Positions 19,786 to 31,740 are shown, counted from the stretch's first letter. The stretch: DNA of 36,872 bases from Zygnema cylindricum (GCA_037447655.1 JBBHKE010000853.1:1-36872), one strand, 5' to 3'. Notes: generated from the letters alone by a model not told the origin. Made by a program: numbers and translations.

Positions 19786-22208
19786 TTTACGTGGTTTGGA
19801 AAATTGAATCCCTGTCTAAAACCAGTAGGCGACCATGTGTAAGTGCACTTCTCTTGCAGAAGTGAAAAAGCTTCTTGTTCTCTGCTCAAGATAGATGTTT
19901 TATAAATGGAGGATAGTCACAGTGTGAAGTCATATATCATTTCTCCTGCAGATGAGTGTATTTCTTAATTTGGTCACACACCCCTGCAGGAAACCCTGTA
20001 GTCAGATTTATTCTTGTGATTCTTAAGTATGGATGAACTGCTGAGTAATGTTAACGGTACACCTTAGCACCTTAGGGACATTTGTTGGAAGCGTTTACTA
20101 GTAGATTCAAGCTGTCGAGTGAAATTGTAGGACAAAAAAATAATCTTGTACTGTTCGTAGGACTGAGTGAAGTGGCTATATGTTACGAACTTGTATGTCA
20201 AATGCAGTTTTCGATGGTAGTGGTCCTGATTCACACACTGGCCTGGGAACATGTACTGCTGGTCCTTTACGCCATGGAAAGTGCATTTTCTTTGTACATC
20301 TCTGCCATTAGGCTGTTCTTTTTACTGTTTTTTAAGCCTTATCTTCATAGTCTGGGGAGCTTAGGAAAATTTGTGCCTAGTTGATTCCATGTATGACTGC
20401 ACTAGTTATGTTTCCCAATGCCCTTAGGGTTGTGTCACTTGCTACAGTGAAAAACAAGTCACTTTACTTATGCATGAGACCAATACACAAAGCTTGTAAG
20501 TTCGCCTGTTCACAATTTAAGGTGCAAGACTCCAGATTGATTTTTTTGAAATTGGAAATCTGAAAGCTTACGTTATCTCTTTACTATGTGTATGTGAAGC
20601 TGGACTTGCGTATTTGCCTGTACTTGTCACAAATGCTGTAGTGTTTGAATGGTATCTACATAAAGAGTTTGAGTTTTTTCCAAAGCTGTTTTCCAAAACT
20701 TGATGATTGTGCTTGTAGACTGAGTCAAGAGGATTTACACAAACCATCTTAACATATTTATTTAGAAAAACAGCATTATTTCATTAGAGTTGAAATTTGA
20801 AAGGGGGTTTAGGGCTAGTGTGGCACAAAGGGGGTGACCTGCTATCCTAACTGCTCTAGCATCATTATGTTGCCTAAGCGGATATTATTATGTCAGTCGT
20901 GCTGATTTTAACCTTCTGTAACTACAATTCCGACCACTACTGAGAGTGAAGGCATTATTACTTTAAATGTGAAATTAGATCTTTATCACAATGTGGATTA
21001 GGGAACAGTAGTGACTTGTTGTTCACTCCCTTAAATTGTGTTATTAACAGTATTTTTATGTGTTTTGGCCAGAAAACCATACATACCCCGCGATACAAGT
21101 AGTTTATTAACGCTTATAGCAATAAGCAGTGTAGCTTGTAGTGATACCGGCGATGCTTTAGAAATTCTCTAATCATTGCTTGTACCTTTTGCAAAGTATT
21201 TAGTTTTGACATTTCTTCAGCTTCTTGGATTGTTGTTTGTAACACCTTGTGAAAGAACAACATGGGGGCATTGTGGTTTTGCAAGGTGAAATACACAATT
21301 GATTTCTTTACCAATTTGCTCGATGGTTTCCGGAAGTCCATTTAAATAATTTTTTTTTGGTTTCCTGGGGAGTCAACACTGTTAGAGACTCCAAGTTATA
21401 ATTTACTGTTGAAGATCAGCAGGCTGTATATCCACAGATTCATCTGATTTACTGATGGAGCACTCGGAATATATAATTTCATATATTTTAGTCATATATA
21501 ATTTCGACACTATTCCAATGTATTGACTTCAAAATTAATGGCATAAAATTTGTTTTCAAGAGACCACATCATCTTGAGTTAAAAAGTCATAAAAATTCAT
21601 TCCATTCCCCGAAATTGTCATTTTCTGGACTAATAATCCACCTTTATCCCTTTCCTTTCTTGTGAATTCCTTTAGGATTCTGAAGACTTGATGCTTTTTT
21701 GAAGACAAACCATCTTATTACTGGTAGGTGAACGATTTGAGCACCGTTGTACGGAAATTACAGGCAGAATGGATGACTGCTTATCTCTTTTGAGAGCTGT
21801 AGTCAACATTCCTAATTGTAAACATCATATTGTGTGTGGAATTCGAAAACACGCACGTGTCAGTCTTCCCTTAAAGTCGTCTTTAAAACACGGTTGGGTG
21901 ATGGAACCCTTTTTTAGACAATTTCAATGAACATTTTTTCGCGACACATGGTCCGTACAGGATATAACATGTGAGGCGCCAGCTGGCACGATTCAAATGA
22001 TCGGCATTCCCTCGATGATTCGTCAACTGTTGTTGACCAAAGAAAAGAAAAATGAAACTTTATTATTTCGAAAAGCGCGATGAAGAAAACCATCAAGGTA
22101 TAAGGAGGTTGAAAAAAGAAAACACTTCCAAGTGTCAAAGAGGCTCTTTAAAACAGAGTTGAAACCGAAAGCGAAAGTTGCAAACCTTGGTAATGATGTG
22201 TACATCTA
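19786..22208. other. NdhS 3' region and low-copy spacer
   Basis: The first several hundred bases presumably contain the NdhS 3' UTR, but I cannot place the poly(A) site. No paired repeat ends, no domain-bearing frame and no RNA gene are seen. The longest open stretches (20082-20384 +, 21914-22138 -) have no recognisable motif. Compared with the rest of the window this part is free of the R, M, H and hAT families. Confidence 0.5.
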
Positions 22209-22706
22209 CACCGCGAATCGTAATTAGAGTAAATTACTCTAATTCGGTCGCTCGAAATTTCGACTCTATCACATGAAATAGAGTAAATGATTCTAATATT
22301 TTCATTATTCTATTTAAGGTAAAGTTTAATTAGCGTTTCTAATCCTAATATAGGCTCGTTTTAAATAGTGTGGAGTACGGACGACCTCATACCGTGCAAA
22401 ATTGTACTTCATTAAAAAAAGTACAAATAATGATTTAATGCAGGCCGTTAACATGTAACTGCGTTTTAACAAACCACGTAGTGCAAACGTCATAGTGACG
22501 ATAAACTGTACGTTTTGCCAAATTCTGTACGAAGACCTTATTTACAGTAGAGGATATTAGCGTGCCAAATTAGATTACTCAAATAAATTAGAGTAAACTT
22601 CATAGTTGAAACAGCTCTATCACATAAATTAGTGTTCATTACTCTAATTGTTTTTTTTAGTTTTTGTACTCTAATTTTTTCATTACTCTAATTACGATTC
22701 GCGGTG
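22209..22706. mobile_element. M-family TIR element, copy 2
   Basis: 498 bp with near-perfect inverted ends beginning CACCGCGAATCGTAATTAGA and flanked by TA on both sides (22207-22208, 22707-22708). Both subterminal zones consist of attagagt/actctaat repeats. The interior (tagtgtggagtacgg, gtacaaataatgattta) is shared in reverse orientation with the copies at 26853-27465 and 33160-33372. It encodes nothing. A TA duplication would fit a Tc1/mariner-type mechanism, but I cannot assign the superfamily firmly. Confidence 0.85.
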
Positions 22707-22736
22707 TACAAGACTACAACTGTCCCTGTCACGTCC

Positions 22737-22990
22737 CATACCTTTGGGAGAATTATGGCAAGATTCTCTGTAATGCTGTTCGCTCATAAAAACAAAATAA
22801 ATGGTACGGCGTAGTACGGAGATGTTCGGATTTCTGTAAACACCCCACTTTTCGTCTGATGGAACTTCACTGTTTACTGAATGAATTGAACTTTTGAAGT
22901 GAGATTCTTCCGTATGAGAAAAGTGACGGCGGGTCTTTCTCGCACCCCAATCTGATCTACTGGATGTTACGTTACGCCTATCTATGAGGG
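22737..22990. repeat. H-family fragment and first half of a direct repeat
   Basis: 22800-22870 (ggtacggcgtagtacgg .. gtaaacaccccacttttcgtctgatgga) resembles the right end of the H element at 34430-34495. 22923-22990 (gggtctttctcgcacccc .. ctatgagggtc) is similar to 23205-23272, forming a diverged direct repeat about 280 bp apart. No gene. Confidence 0.45.
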
Positions 22991-23084
22991 TCAAAGTCAA
23001 AATTCAAAGTCTAACCGTGTCAAAAAAGTCTCGTACTTTATAATTTAAAAATATATTTTATATAATAATTAACATCTACAACTA

Positions 23085-23400
23085 TACATCTCTTCAAACG
23101 ATGGAACGGTTCAAACACCTTCCTTCAGGAAGTAGTCTGGTGTTCGAATCCCACACAGGGCAGTATCAACCTCTAATACTGAAGCGAGGGCTGTGATATA
23201 GAAAGTGACGGGATTTTCTCGCATCTCGATTCCTGATCTCCAGGATGTCACACCTACCTATGAGCCTTCGCAAAATAACTTTTCAAATGTGTATTTGACG
23301 ACCGATTTGAGATCTTTTTGTTTAATATATAATTACTTTTTTCCATCGGATTTTTTTCCAATTTTTTGTGTTAAGATAATTTACGTTAAATAACCTTTCT
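23085..23400 (+). repeat. tRNA-derived SINE-like sequence (candidate)
   Basis: tgttcgaatccc at about 23131-23143 is a near-perfect RNA polymerase III B box, and gatggaacggttcaaac some 35 bases upstream resembles an A box, with the spacing found in tRNA-derived SINE heads. A gene-specific body with a 70-bp repeat (23205-23272) and a T-rich end near 23400 follow. It cannot fold as a proper tRNA, so it is not listed as a tRNA gene. No target duplication was identified. Confidence 0.35.
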
Positions 23401-23747
23401 TTTTGTTTTTTTTTAATTTTTTCATGTATGTATGTTTGCTTTTACCCTCTATTTTATTATGTATTTTTTGTTTTAGGCTTGACCGTTTTCAATAATAATG
23501 TAATACTTTTTGCGGTATTTGATTGTTACTATTTTTTGGTCAATGGAAAAAAAAATGGAAAAAAAACCAGAAAAAAAATTGAATATCTTTGTATAAAAGT
23601 AAAGATTTATCAACGGCTAACAGTTTTTAGTAATTATCGATGAGCTTAGCCATGTGCAGAGAAAAAACGTTAATATTTCAAAAATAGTTAGAATTCAATT
23701 TGACATAACTCATTAGAAAAATCATAGCTGATTCTTAAAAGCTCGAA

Positions 23748-23830
23748 TAAAAAAAAAAAAAAAAAAAAAAAAAATAAAAAAATAAAAAAAAAAAAAAAAA
23801 AAAAAAGCAAAAAAAAAGAGAAAAAAAAGG
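23748..23830. repeat. Poly(A) tract
   Basis: About 80 bases of nearly pure A with a few interspersed T and G. It might mark the 3' end of a retroposed sequence inserted on the + strand, but nothing upstream is recognisable as one and no target duplication is visible. It could equally be a slippage-prone homopolymer, also liable to assembly error. Confidence 0.8.
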
Positions 23831-23874
23831 GAGTGAAAAGACAGAGCACAAAACTACAAGTTACACAAATCGTC

Positions 23875-24243
23875 GACCAAAGTTGACCAAAACTGACCAA
23901 ATCTGACACGTGGCAATCCCTCCTCGCACCTCGTTGGTCCAATGTCGCCACGTGGGACGAAATTCCACCTTTCCATTTGTCCACGTGTCCCTCGACCAGC
24001 CCGCTTCTGCAAAAAGATCCCTAAGAGGGTGCCATGTGACAGCACGAGATGATTTTCCCACACGTGTGAAGGGAAGAGGGGGCTTCGCGGGAGACACGGC
24101 GGCGGACGTTAGGGAAAGCATTTTCCTGCCGTGTCACACGTGCCACACGTGTGAAAGCACTGCCGCTTGCAGCAGAAGGAAAGGAACACTGACACGTCAG
24201 TCACGATCGAGACAAGTCAAAACGAATGAGACAAGTACACGTG
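23875..24243. promoter_or_regulatory. W-box array plus seven G-boxes
   Basis: GACCAAA-type units start at 23875, 23885 and 23895, with a fourth GAC at 23905: an exact 10-bp period, presenting TGAC cores like WRKY sites on one face of the helix. Seven CACGTG palindromes follow at 23907, 23949, 23982, 24061, 24137, 24146 and 24238; several have the ACACGTGG/CCACGTGT context of ABA-response elements bound by bZIP or bHLH factors in plants. The stretch is more GC-rich than its surroundings. No recognisable gene lies next to it: an R element starts at 24342 and a poly(A) tract is on the other side. An open frame at 23910-24275 has no known motif. Confidence 0.6.
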
Positions 24244-25312
24244 GCGACAGGGGGGACGAATTTGAACAAATGTGACGCATTGTATTGTGACGAAAATGTG
24301 ACGTATATATGTACGGAAAACGAAAGAAGGTGAATGAGTGAGGGTGTGTGCCCATGTGTTCAAGCAAGGGTTTTTTTCCGTCGTTTACACAGAAAATGTG
24401 ACTTGCAACGATAAAATCTTACGCCGTACGAAAAATGGGGCAAGAACCAAAGTACATTTTGCGTCACCTTGGAACTTCAACAGTACGTCAATTTGGCGTT
24501 ATTATCCTCGCGATCCACTTCCACGTCACGCCAGCTCATCTTCACACTTGTAGTGGAATCAAATCGCGGCCTGATTTTAACTTAAATTCTACCCTATTGA
24601 CGAATAAAAAAGCGAGGTTGCACACGTGAAACGTTTTAAAAAAAAATTGCACGAAGGAAACGACACGCAATTTTTTCACTGCTCGTCACGCGCATGTACA
24701 TAAGAAAATGACAAACATGTACGGAAAAAAAATTGCAGGGGTCTAGTACCTCCACTTTCCTTCATGGGTCCTTCGCAAAAGTTTACGTCGTCCTCGTCTC
24801 TCTTCCTCTTTCTCACTCGACCGCTCCTATTTCTCTCTTCCCTAAATGAAATGCGGCAATGATGGTTTCAAATGATAGATGTATTTTTTTATCTTTTTTT
24901 TTTAATATCTTTGGTTGTAGTTTGATGGCATATAAAATGATGAAAGATAAATAAAAGAAGTCCAAAGCCATGGCGGAAAGTTTACGTACTAATGACGTCA
25001 CAGCGTGGCGTGACTTCGCAATGTCAAAACCCTAAACATCTATAATGTCACAAAAAACTCGACTTCAACAACCGTCGCCGTTTTTGTAGACATCACTTAT
25101 TTTAGTAAGTTTCGCAGTACACTACGCCGCGAATCGTTATTAAACTATAGAAATTATTAGAGTAAAGAAAAAATTAGCGTCATTCATTCTAATTTTAGTG
25201 TCAATAGACGTGGCAGATTATGGTCCACGCCCTTAAATAGTGTAATTTGTTCTACTTAAGGTATTAACGTCAAAATTTTGGGGTGCCGATATAGAGTACA
25301 TAGGCTAATAAC

Positions 25313-26821
25313 TAGTGTTGGGTATCGAGGACCCTTCGTCGATATTCGATATATATATCGAATTTCAGGTACCCGATAATCGATATATCGCTTCGATATA
25401 TCAAAAGCTAAATATCACGATATATCATCGATATATCGTATCGTCGATATATCGAGGCTTTTTAAAACATAAAATTATAACTGTTTTGGCTACTGCTGCT
25501 ACAGTATTACTAATGCTGCTGTAGCTGATAGTAAATATCCGTAAGCATTTCAGTGTCATTATCCTCTTCACCTCCCATGCTACCTCCCTTCCCTTAGGAA
25601 TCCATCGAGAAAACTAAAAGTGTAACCTCTCTATAATATTAGTCGTTGGAAATGGATAAGCCGTAATGGCTACCAATCTGCAAATTGGTAGATGCCTGCA
25701 AAAACGCCTGCAGATTGGTAAGTATTACTGCCTAAAAGCATGAAAAGAACAGTCTGCAATTTTTTTTTTCAGATTATACTGTGACTTAATTAGTGTGGCA
25801 TTTTCGTATGTGAAATCTCTACGTACTAAATAATTAATAATAAGAATTACATAATTATTATTTTTTTGTCGGTTACATTTTGCGGCGTCTACATTTAAGT
25901 CACGGAACGAGAATCACGTCTTAGGGTAAGGTTCCATTAGGGGAAAAATGTCGTTGTTTACTGAAAGTCGTGCTGTTTCATACAGTACCGTACCCAAAAA
26001 AAAAATGTCAGAAAAACAAGCCTACTGAATAAGCGATTTGATTCTCCATGTTTATGGGCGTAAACGTGGACCGTCGGATGCATAATCGGATACGCCATCG
26101 TCTGACACTTTCAGTTGGGAACAAGTGACCCAGAGTAGGTCAATATTTAGCGCCTGAACAAATAGCATCGTGCCTCGTTGAAAAGTGAACAAATATCCGT
26201 GACGACCGCGCGACTAGGTGGGTACAGATCGCATGAGACATGTGCCTTCCGCCAAGGAGGATGCGATGCCACCGGAAGCCGCTAAAAAATATTTGACGGA
26301 GGATATTGTTTCACGCTTTTGCGGCCATCCACTAACCAATTTGACATTTTCGTACGCTTTTACAAATCTTAAGTTTCGTCCGCCCGTACAGGTTTTATTC
26401 AATACATCGTACGAGTGACTTTTTACCTTCGCTAGTACAAATATGTGGTCACAATTTGTTGTCGGAGATTCTTTAAAGATAACCAAAATCGTAACCATCT
26501 ATTACGTGGACAAATCAGAGTGTGCCACGCAAAAACAATGTTGGTTACTGACCCGACACAATGGAACAATAGCTTCAGTAAACGAATTTTTGACGTTTAC
26601 TGAGACCGCCTAATGGAACAACGCTCTTACCTGGCGAATGAAACAGTTTGTCTTTATCGCTAAAATAACATATTATATAGAATATTAAATTTAAAAAATA
26701 CTATATATCGCGATATATATCGTGATAATTTTCGCTGGTCTCGGTACGATATATCGAGAAAATTGCTCGATCGATATTCGATTTATCGAATATTTATGAA
26801 ATCACCTGATATCCAACACTA
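25313..26821. mobile_element. hAT-like non-autonomous element, copy 2, with an H element inside
   Basis: Ends TAGTGTTGGGTATCG and CTGATATCCAACACTA, with an 8-bp target duplication ctaataac (25305-25312, 26822-26829). Without the nested H element it is about 803 bp, close to the 819 bp of copy 1. The two copies share the CGATATATCG-rich subterminal zones and a block beginning gtcggttacattttgcggcg (25868 and 4387). Their middles differ, around 25460-25850 against 3975-4375. No transposase frame. Confidence 0.88.
25924..26626. mobile_element. H-family Harbinger-like TIR element, copy 2
   Basis: A 703-bp segment bordered by TTA (25921-25923, 26627-26629), starting GGGTAAGGTTCCATTAGG; the right end matches its complement over CCTAATGGAAC but the outermost seven bases have diverged. 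It is absent from hAT copy 1 at the same place, so the hAT comparison serves as an empty site. Its first 400 bases align with 34715-35112. The 66-codon frame 26218-26418 is not conserved in the other copy. Confidence 0.75.
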
Positions 26822-26852
26822 CTAATAACGATTCACGGTGTAATGTACTGTA

Positions 26853-27465
26853 CACCGCGAATCGTAATTAGAGTAAAGAAAAAATTAGAGTAAAAAAACA
26901 AAAAAAAACAATTAGAGTTATATACGCTAGTTTGTGTGATATAAATTTTTCACAGAGGAAGTTTACTCTAATATATTTAAGTACTCTATATTGGGTCATG
27001 TCGGCAATAATTATCTGCGCTGTAATTATGAACGCTAAATTACGTTGACGTACAAAATCTGTTAGTCCGTATATTTTTGACGTCATTATGACGTGATTAC
27101 TATTTTTCGCACTGAATGTCAGTTAATCTTCACATTGACGACGATGCTGTCGACGGACGAGAGTTATGCGAACGATTTTTTTTGATGTGAATGATTTTTT
27201 TGTTTAGTGCGATTTCACGTGCGAGCGCGATTTTATTAAATCATTATTTGTACCTTTTTACTTATTAAAGTACAATTTTGCACGGTCGGACGTCGTCCGT
27301 ACTCCACACTATTTAAAAATAACCTATATTAGTATTTTTTACGCTAATTAAACCTTACCTTAGAATAATGAAAAAAAATAGAATCATTTACTCTATTTAA
27401 GGTGATAGAGTCAAAATTTAGGGCGACTAAATTAACGTTATTTACTCTAATTACGATTCGCGGTG
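26853..27465. mobile_element. M-family TIR element, copy 4
   Basis: 613 bp with inverted CACCGCGAATCG ends and flanking TA (26851-26852, 27466-27467). The body contains gacgtcattatgacg, an inner palindrome, and gacgacgatg.tgtcgacgga, shared with 33035-33060. It carries no gene. Confidence 0.85.
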
Positions 27466-27609
27466 TAGTCTACATTTCATATGTAGTGCGTCGCACATTT
27501 TGTAAATGTCTACAACTGTCACAAATAGAAAGTAATGAAAGCGCAAGTGTGATTGACATGGGAACACTTTGAAAAGTACATCGTAAAATCTGCGCTAAAA
27601 TCCAAAGTA

Positions 27610-28085
27610 CACCGCGAATCGTAATTAGAGTAATGAAAAAATTAGAGTAATGGACCCTAATTGATGTCATAGACCTTTTTCAACTATAAACTTTACTCTA
27701 TTTTTTTATTATTATTCTATATTGGGTTATGTCGGTGATAATTATGTGCGCGCTAATTGTCAACACTAACTTAAGTAGACGTACAAAATTTGTCAGTCCG
27801 TATATTTTGACGTCATTATGACGTTAGTATTATTTGTCGCGCTGAATGTCAGTTACGTCGGACCACCGTCGAAGGTTACATGTCAAATAAGCGCAGTTAC
27901 ATAATCAACTAACGAATGAATTACGGTTGTAGTTCGAATGTAAACAACATTTCCGTTGCGTTGTTTGGATTTTCATATGATAAAAGTACTTTTGAACTCT
28001 AAAAATGTCGCACTTTGGTGGTTATATTAGAGTTATTTTACGTTAATAAGGTGTCTTTACTCTAATAAAGTTGCGATCTGTTGCC
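27610..28085. repeat. M-family element, copy 5 (left part; right end uncertain)
   Basis: It starts CACCGCGAATCGTAATTAGA after TA (27608-27609) and keeps the family order (tgggttatgtcggtgataattatgtgcg, gacgtcattatgacg, cgctgaatgtcagtta) up to about 27857. After that it diverges. The sequence actctaat at 28066 could be a remnant of the right subterminal repeat, but no clean GCGGTG end is present. Either the right end decayed or a large insertion separates it from 33010-33372. Confidence 0.6.
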
Positions 28086-29293
28086 TAAGTTACGGAGGCA
28101 CACGCATTACAGTAAATATTGAACCTAATTTTGTCGCAATTTACAATTATCTTGATGAATCGACGTAACACGACATATTATTGGATGACCACAATTACAC
28201 GTGGCTGATTTATTAACCGCAAAAACGTCACGGCTGCAAAACAATGATAATACAAAACTGTCTGTCCTTTTGGTCTCTCTTGAATTAAAATTCCGTATAT
28301 TCCATAAGCTGCATCGGCTTTATAGCGCATTCGTATAATTTTTTTGCGCCAACTTTAACAGATTCCCGCTACGCTTTTGAGATTTAACAAAAGGTGAGAT
28401 TCGAAATTTAAAACCAAATATAAAATCTAAATTTTCAACCCACCCTTCTTTCATAATGGATTGCCTTATTTTTTTGACCTCTCACTTTTTATAATTTTCC
28501 CATATATATTGCACTCGTGGAAGAAGCTTCGAGCAGAGATGACAACACCACGGGCAGAGATGCGGGGACTCAGTCTAGAGCTATCAACCCGTAGGTGTTC
28601 AGCCGGAAAAAACTACATGATACAACCAAAAGTGACGAATAATCACCTGGATGATCTCCGAGGATCGGGCAAACAGATACAAAAACCTCATTCTCAGAAA
28701 TATGAAAAAGTTTCTCGAACAGTTTTCGGGTAGTCATTCCTGTAGTAAGTTTTCCTAAAACTCTCCTCCCCTTTACCTCATCGACCTATGAAATAAAGAT
28801 AAAAGAAAGATAAAAAGGAAAATAAATGAAATGTTGTTTTCTTTTTTGATCCATTGATTTTTTTTTCTTTTTTTTTTTTTTTTTTTTATTCTAAATTTTG
28901 AATTCTTTGGTTTTCCAAGTATAGTTTCTAAAAAATCAGTTTTATACAAAACAATAGTTCAAACTAAACATGAGTTAATTACATTTGATGTTTAATCATT
29001 GGACCAAAAATTGATATGGACTTTCCCTCGTGACTTTCATAAGAGGGCAACTTTAAAGAAAATCCATATCCAAAGTGACTCCATAAGTTGACAAAGGAAA
29101 TCAACACTAATTATAGAGTGGTGTGGATCCATAAAATAAGATGACTTGAAACTTTGTGGAAGTCGTTTTAGAGGTTTTTTTTGTCATTTTAGAGTTTCCT
29201 CCCCTCTTCCTCCTTCTCCCTTCTTCCTTCTCCTCCTCCCTCTTTGGCAGATGAATTTCGTATTTGAGAAATTTTGGTGTCTCTGAGATCTAA

Positions 29294-29510
29294 ACTGAAA
29301 GTGAAACTGAAACTGAAATCGAAATCCAAACTGAAACTGAAAACACCGAAACTCTAACTAATGCCAACTAATACCAAAAGTAAAACTGCAACTGAAATCA
29401 AACCTGAAAATATAACTAAAATTGAAACTGGAATTGAAACCAAAACCAAAACTGGAACTGGAACCAAGTTTGTGAAACTGAAATTAAAGCTAAAACTATA
29501 ATTGTGGCTA
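29294..29510. repeat. Degenerate hexamer repeat (AACTGA type)
   Basis: About 215 bp of imperfect gaaact / aactga units (gtgaaactgaaactgaaatcg and variants), with substitutions increasing to the right. It has no intact long frame, so it is a decayed microsatellite rather than a coding repeat. Confidence 0.8.
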
Positions 29511-30489
29511 TAACGTCAGTTTTTACCCAAGTTGAATGGTGCAAAGGCATTGTAGTACTTTCAATTGTCGATGTTTTGCAACGTAACCAAACTCAAAAAA
29601 CCTGTATAAATTGTATTACATCCTACTTTGAAAGTTTAAATCATTGGGAATTAAATGTCATATTGTTCTATTCGATATCCTAAATAATAATAAAAAGTGG
29701 AACCTAAATTTCATCCTCAAGTCCTTTGAGCGTCATTTGTCAATTAACGTGTTCCTTTTCCACTGAATTTTGTCTTTTTTTTCTATTTTTTCTTTTTTTT
29801 TGTTAGTTTCTCTCGGAAGTGATTTTCATTTTTGGTTTGTTTGATTCTGTGCAAGATCTTCTAGCTTTGTTTCGTATTTTTCCAGTTTCGGTGTTTCCAT
29901 ACACTTGGATACTTTAGCTTCGACGATTGGAGGAACGATTTGCCCAACAAGAATATATAATAGCAGTGTAGGAGTGACGTAGTTTTGTAGTTTTTGTTGA
30001 GTGTAGGAGTGACGTAATTTTATAGTTTTTGTTGCCTTTGGCTTGTCTTACCTGTTTATAAAATGTAAGGAGTGTAAAGATTTAGGAGTAAGGAGTTATC
30101 ATACACTATTAAAAGGGTAATACGTCGCGTAGTGTGTCTCTTACTATAATGTCATTATTTTTGCATTTTTTTTTACTTCATTGTGAAGCATGTATGCCAA
30201 TACTTCGTTGTGAAGCATGTAGCCAACGATGTATAATACAACCATTATATGAAACACGTTTTTGTTTTTGCAATATATGAGTATGAGTGTAAGGGCGTTA
30301 GTTCGTCACACTCAATGAGTTACCGTGTGTTTGTCATTCACTTATGGGATCATGATGTCAGAGCTGGTGGACAATATTTTTGTTCTAAGTTTTAATACAC
30401 AAACATGTTTTTTACGTCATTGATATTAGCGACGAGCCCGCTTCATCGTTGCCTGCTGTCGCAGTAGTGACATGGAATATTTCATTGTA

Positions 30490-30680
30490 AGTTGTTCAGC
30501 GATGACAGTTTCTCGTCGCCCGTAGGTTTTCCAGCAATGACATTCCTCATAGCCAAAGGATTTTCCACGAAGACACAACGTCCATATTGGTTTTTGGTAA
30601 AATGTCAATATTGCCTTATTGTTGTTCAGCGACAACACATTCTCGTCGTCGGTTGGTCTTCCAGTGAGAGACAGTGTTGA
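30490..30680. repeat. Two diverged 130-bp repeat units
   Basis: ttgttcagcgatgacag.ttctcgtcg..ggt.ttccag at about 30492 recurs at about 30622 (ttgttcagcgacaacacattctcgtcg). Both strands are partly open (30426-30701 -, 30492-30680 +) because of the repeat, without a recognisable product. Confidence 0.5.
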
Positions 30681-31514
30681 AGTCAGCTGTTTGGACAACA
30701 ATGACGATGAACTATCACTGGTTTATAATCCAGCAACAAAGATGCCTCGTCGCTGGTCGGTCATTGTCCATGACAAAAGAAAAAAATTGTCATCATTCCA
30801 TAGCAGTCGCTAACACGTAAAAAACAAAATCATTTGGTAAAAAACAAAAAAAACACATATATCAACAAAAAAAAGAGCATTAACATCCCTTTAGGAGTAT
30901 TATTCGCTTAAATTTTTTTAACATAATAAATATTCCATCACAATCATTGATTATTTATGTCAAAAATGATAGTTATTGCTCCAAAAAAATAACACTATTT
31001 TACACAGCCTGAATCAGAATATAAGCTCCGAACTTCGGAAAACTTCTCTACCTTTCCACTTTCTCATGAATCTTCTCTCTATTCTCTCCTTTGTATTCAT
31101 TTTTTATGCAAATGATTTCACTATCATCTTTTAGGGCAGGAAAAATATAAAGTCCACTCTAATATGCTGTCAGAAATAAATCAAACATATAAACAATAAA
31201 AACAATAACTGTACTTAAAACTGACTTCCGGTCCCTATCTCAAAACTAATTATTTTTGTTCATCGCCTACTTTTGTTCGTCAGTTACCGTACTTCGAATC
31301 CAGTATATGTTCCCATGCCTCCCTTAAAAAATTTTATGTCGATTGATAAGAAAAACAAAATGATATTCCATGGCATCGTTCACCAGTGGCACGATGTCCG
31401 TCCTCCGTATGGCCCGTAACGCACGGTTAACTGACAAAGGTTTCGCGTTTTGCTGTTGGCCGCAGCCACGGTCGCTCGCCTCTAGATCCCTGCTGTGTTG
31501 GTAAGCCTGTATTC

Positions 31515-31740
31515 CTACCATCAAAAAGGTAAAATAGACAAAATTGATAAATGTGTATTCCAAAAATCAAAATGGTGAAATGGGCAAAATTGATAAGAAT
31601 ATATTTTGGGGGTCGTATTGGTAAAACGGGCAAAAAATCAGAATTGGGAACTCTTTTTATGAAAATGATAAAAAATCCTAAAAATGACAAATGGGGATAC
31701 TTGTAATCAAAATGGTAACATGGGGGAAACTTGATAGGTG
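31515..31740. repeat. Degenerate tandem repeats
   Basis: Four or five diverged units carrying words such as aaaaggtaaaata, aaatggtgaaatgggcaaaattgata and attggtaaaacgggcaaaaa, spaced roughly 45-60 bases apart. No coding sense is apparent. Confidence 0.5.

Larger units (their letters stand above)
25125..26840. mobile_element. M-family TIR element, copy 3, interrupted by a hAT-like element
   Basis: The ends CGCCGCGAATCG (25125) and CGATTCACGGTG (ending 26840) are inverted and bordered by TA (25123-25124, 26841-26842). Without the hAT insertion (25313-26821 and one target copy) it is only about 200 bp. It lies inside the R element. No coding content. Confidence 0.75.
24342..27607 (+). mobile_element. 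Harbinger-like TIR element, family R, copy 1, with nested insertions
   Basis: It starts GGGTGTGTGCCCATGT at 24342 and follows copy 2 (16423-17958, reversed) closely to 25124; continues as a few bases at 26843-26850; and again at 27468-27607 (gtctacatttc .. cgcacattttgta .. gggaacactttgaaaagtaca). These segments are separated by M elements at 25125-26840 and 26853-27465, and the sequence is cut again by a further M end at 27610. Its own right terminus is not found next to that; the best candidate is at 33375-33408. There is no transposase frame. Confidence 0.7.

Noticed and set aside
20082-20384. 100-codon frame downstream of NdhS
   Set aside because: No motif, hydrophobic composition from T-rich sequence, and position in the probable 3' UTR or spacer.
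23131-23143. tRNA gene
   Set aside because: Only the T-arm/B box is convincing; no acceptor or anticodon stem can be paired.
23910-24275. 121-codon GC-rich open frame on the + strand
   Set aside because: Overlapping frames are open on the other strand too, there is no known motif, and the region is better explained by GC-rich G-box repeats.
30345-30372. Primer-binding site of a third LTR retrotransposon
   Set aside because: atgtcagagctgg resembles the initiator-tRNA site, but no flanking LTR pair and no coding sequence could be found.
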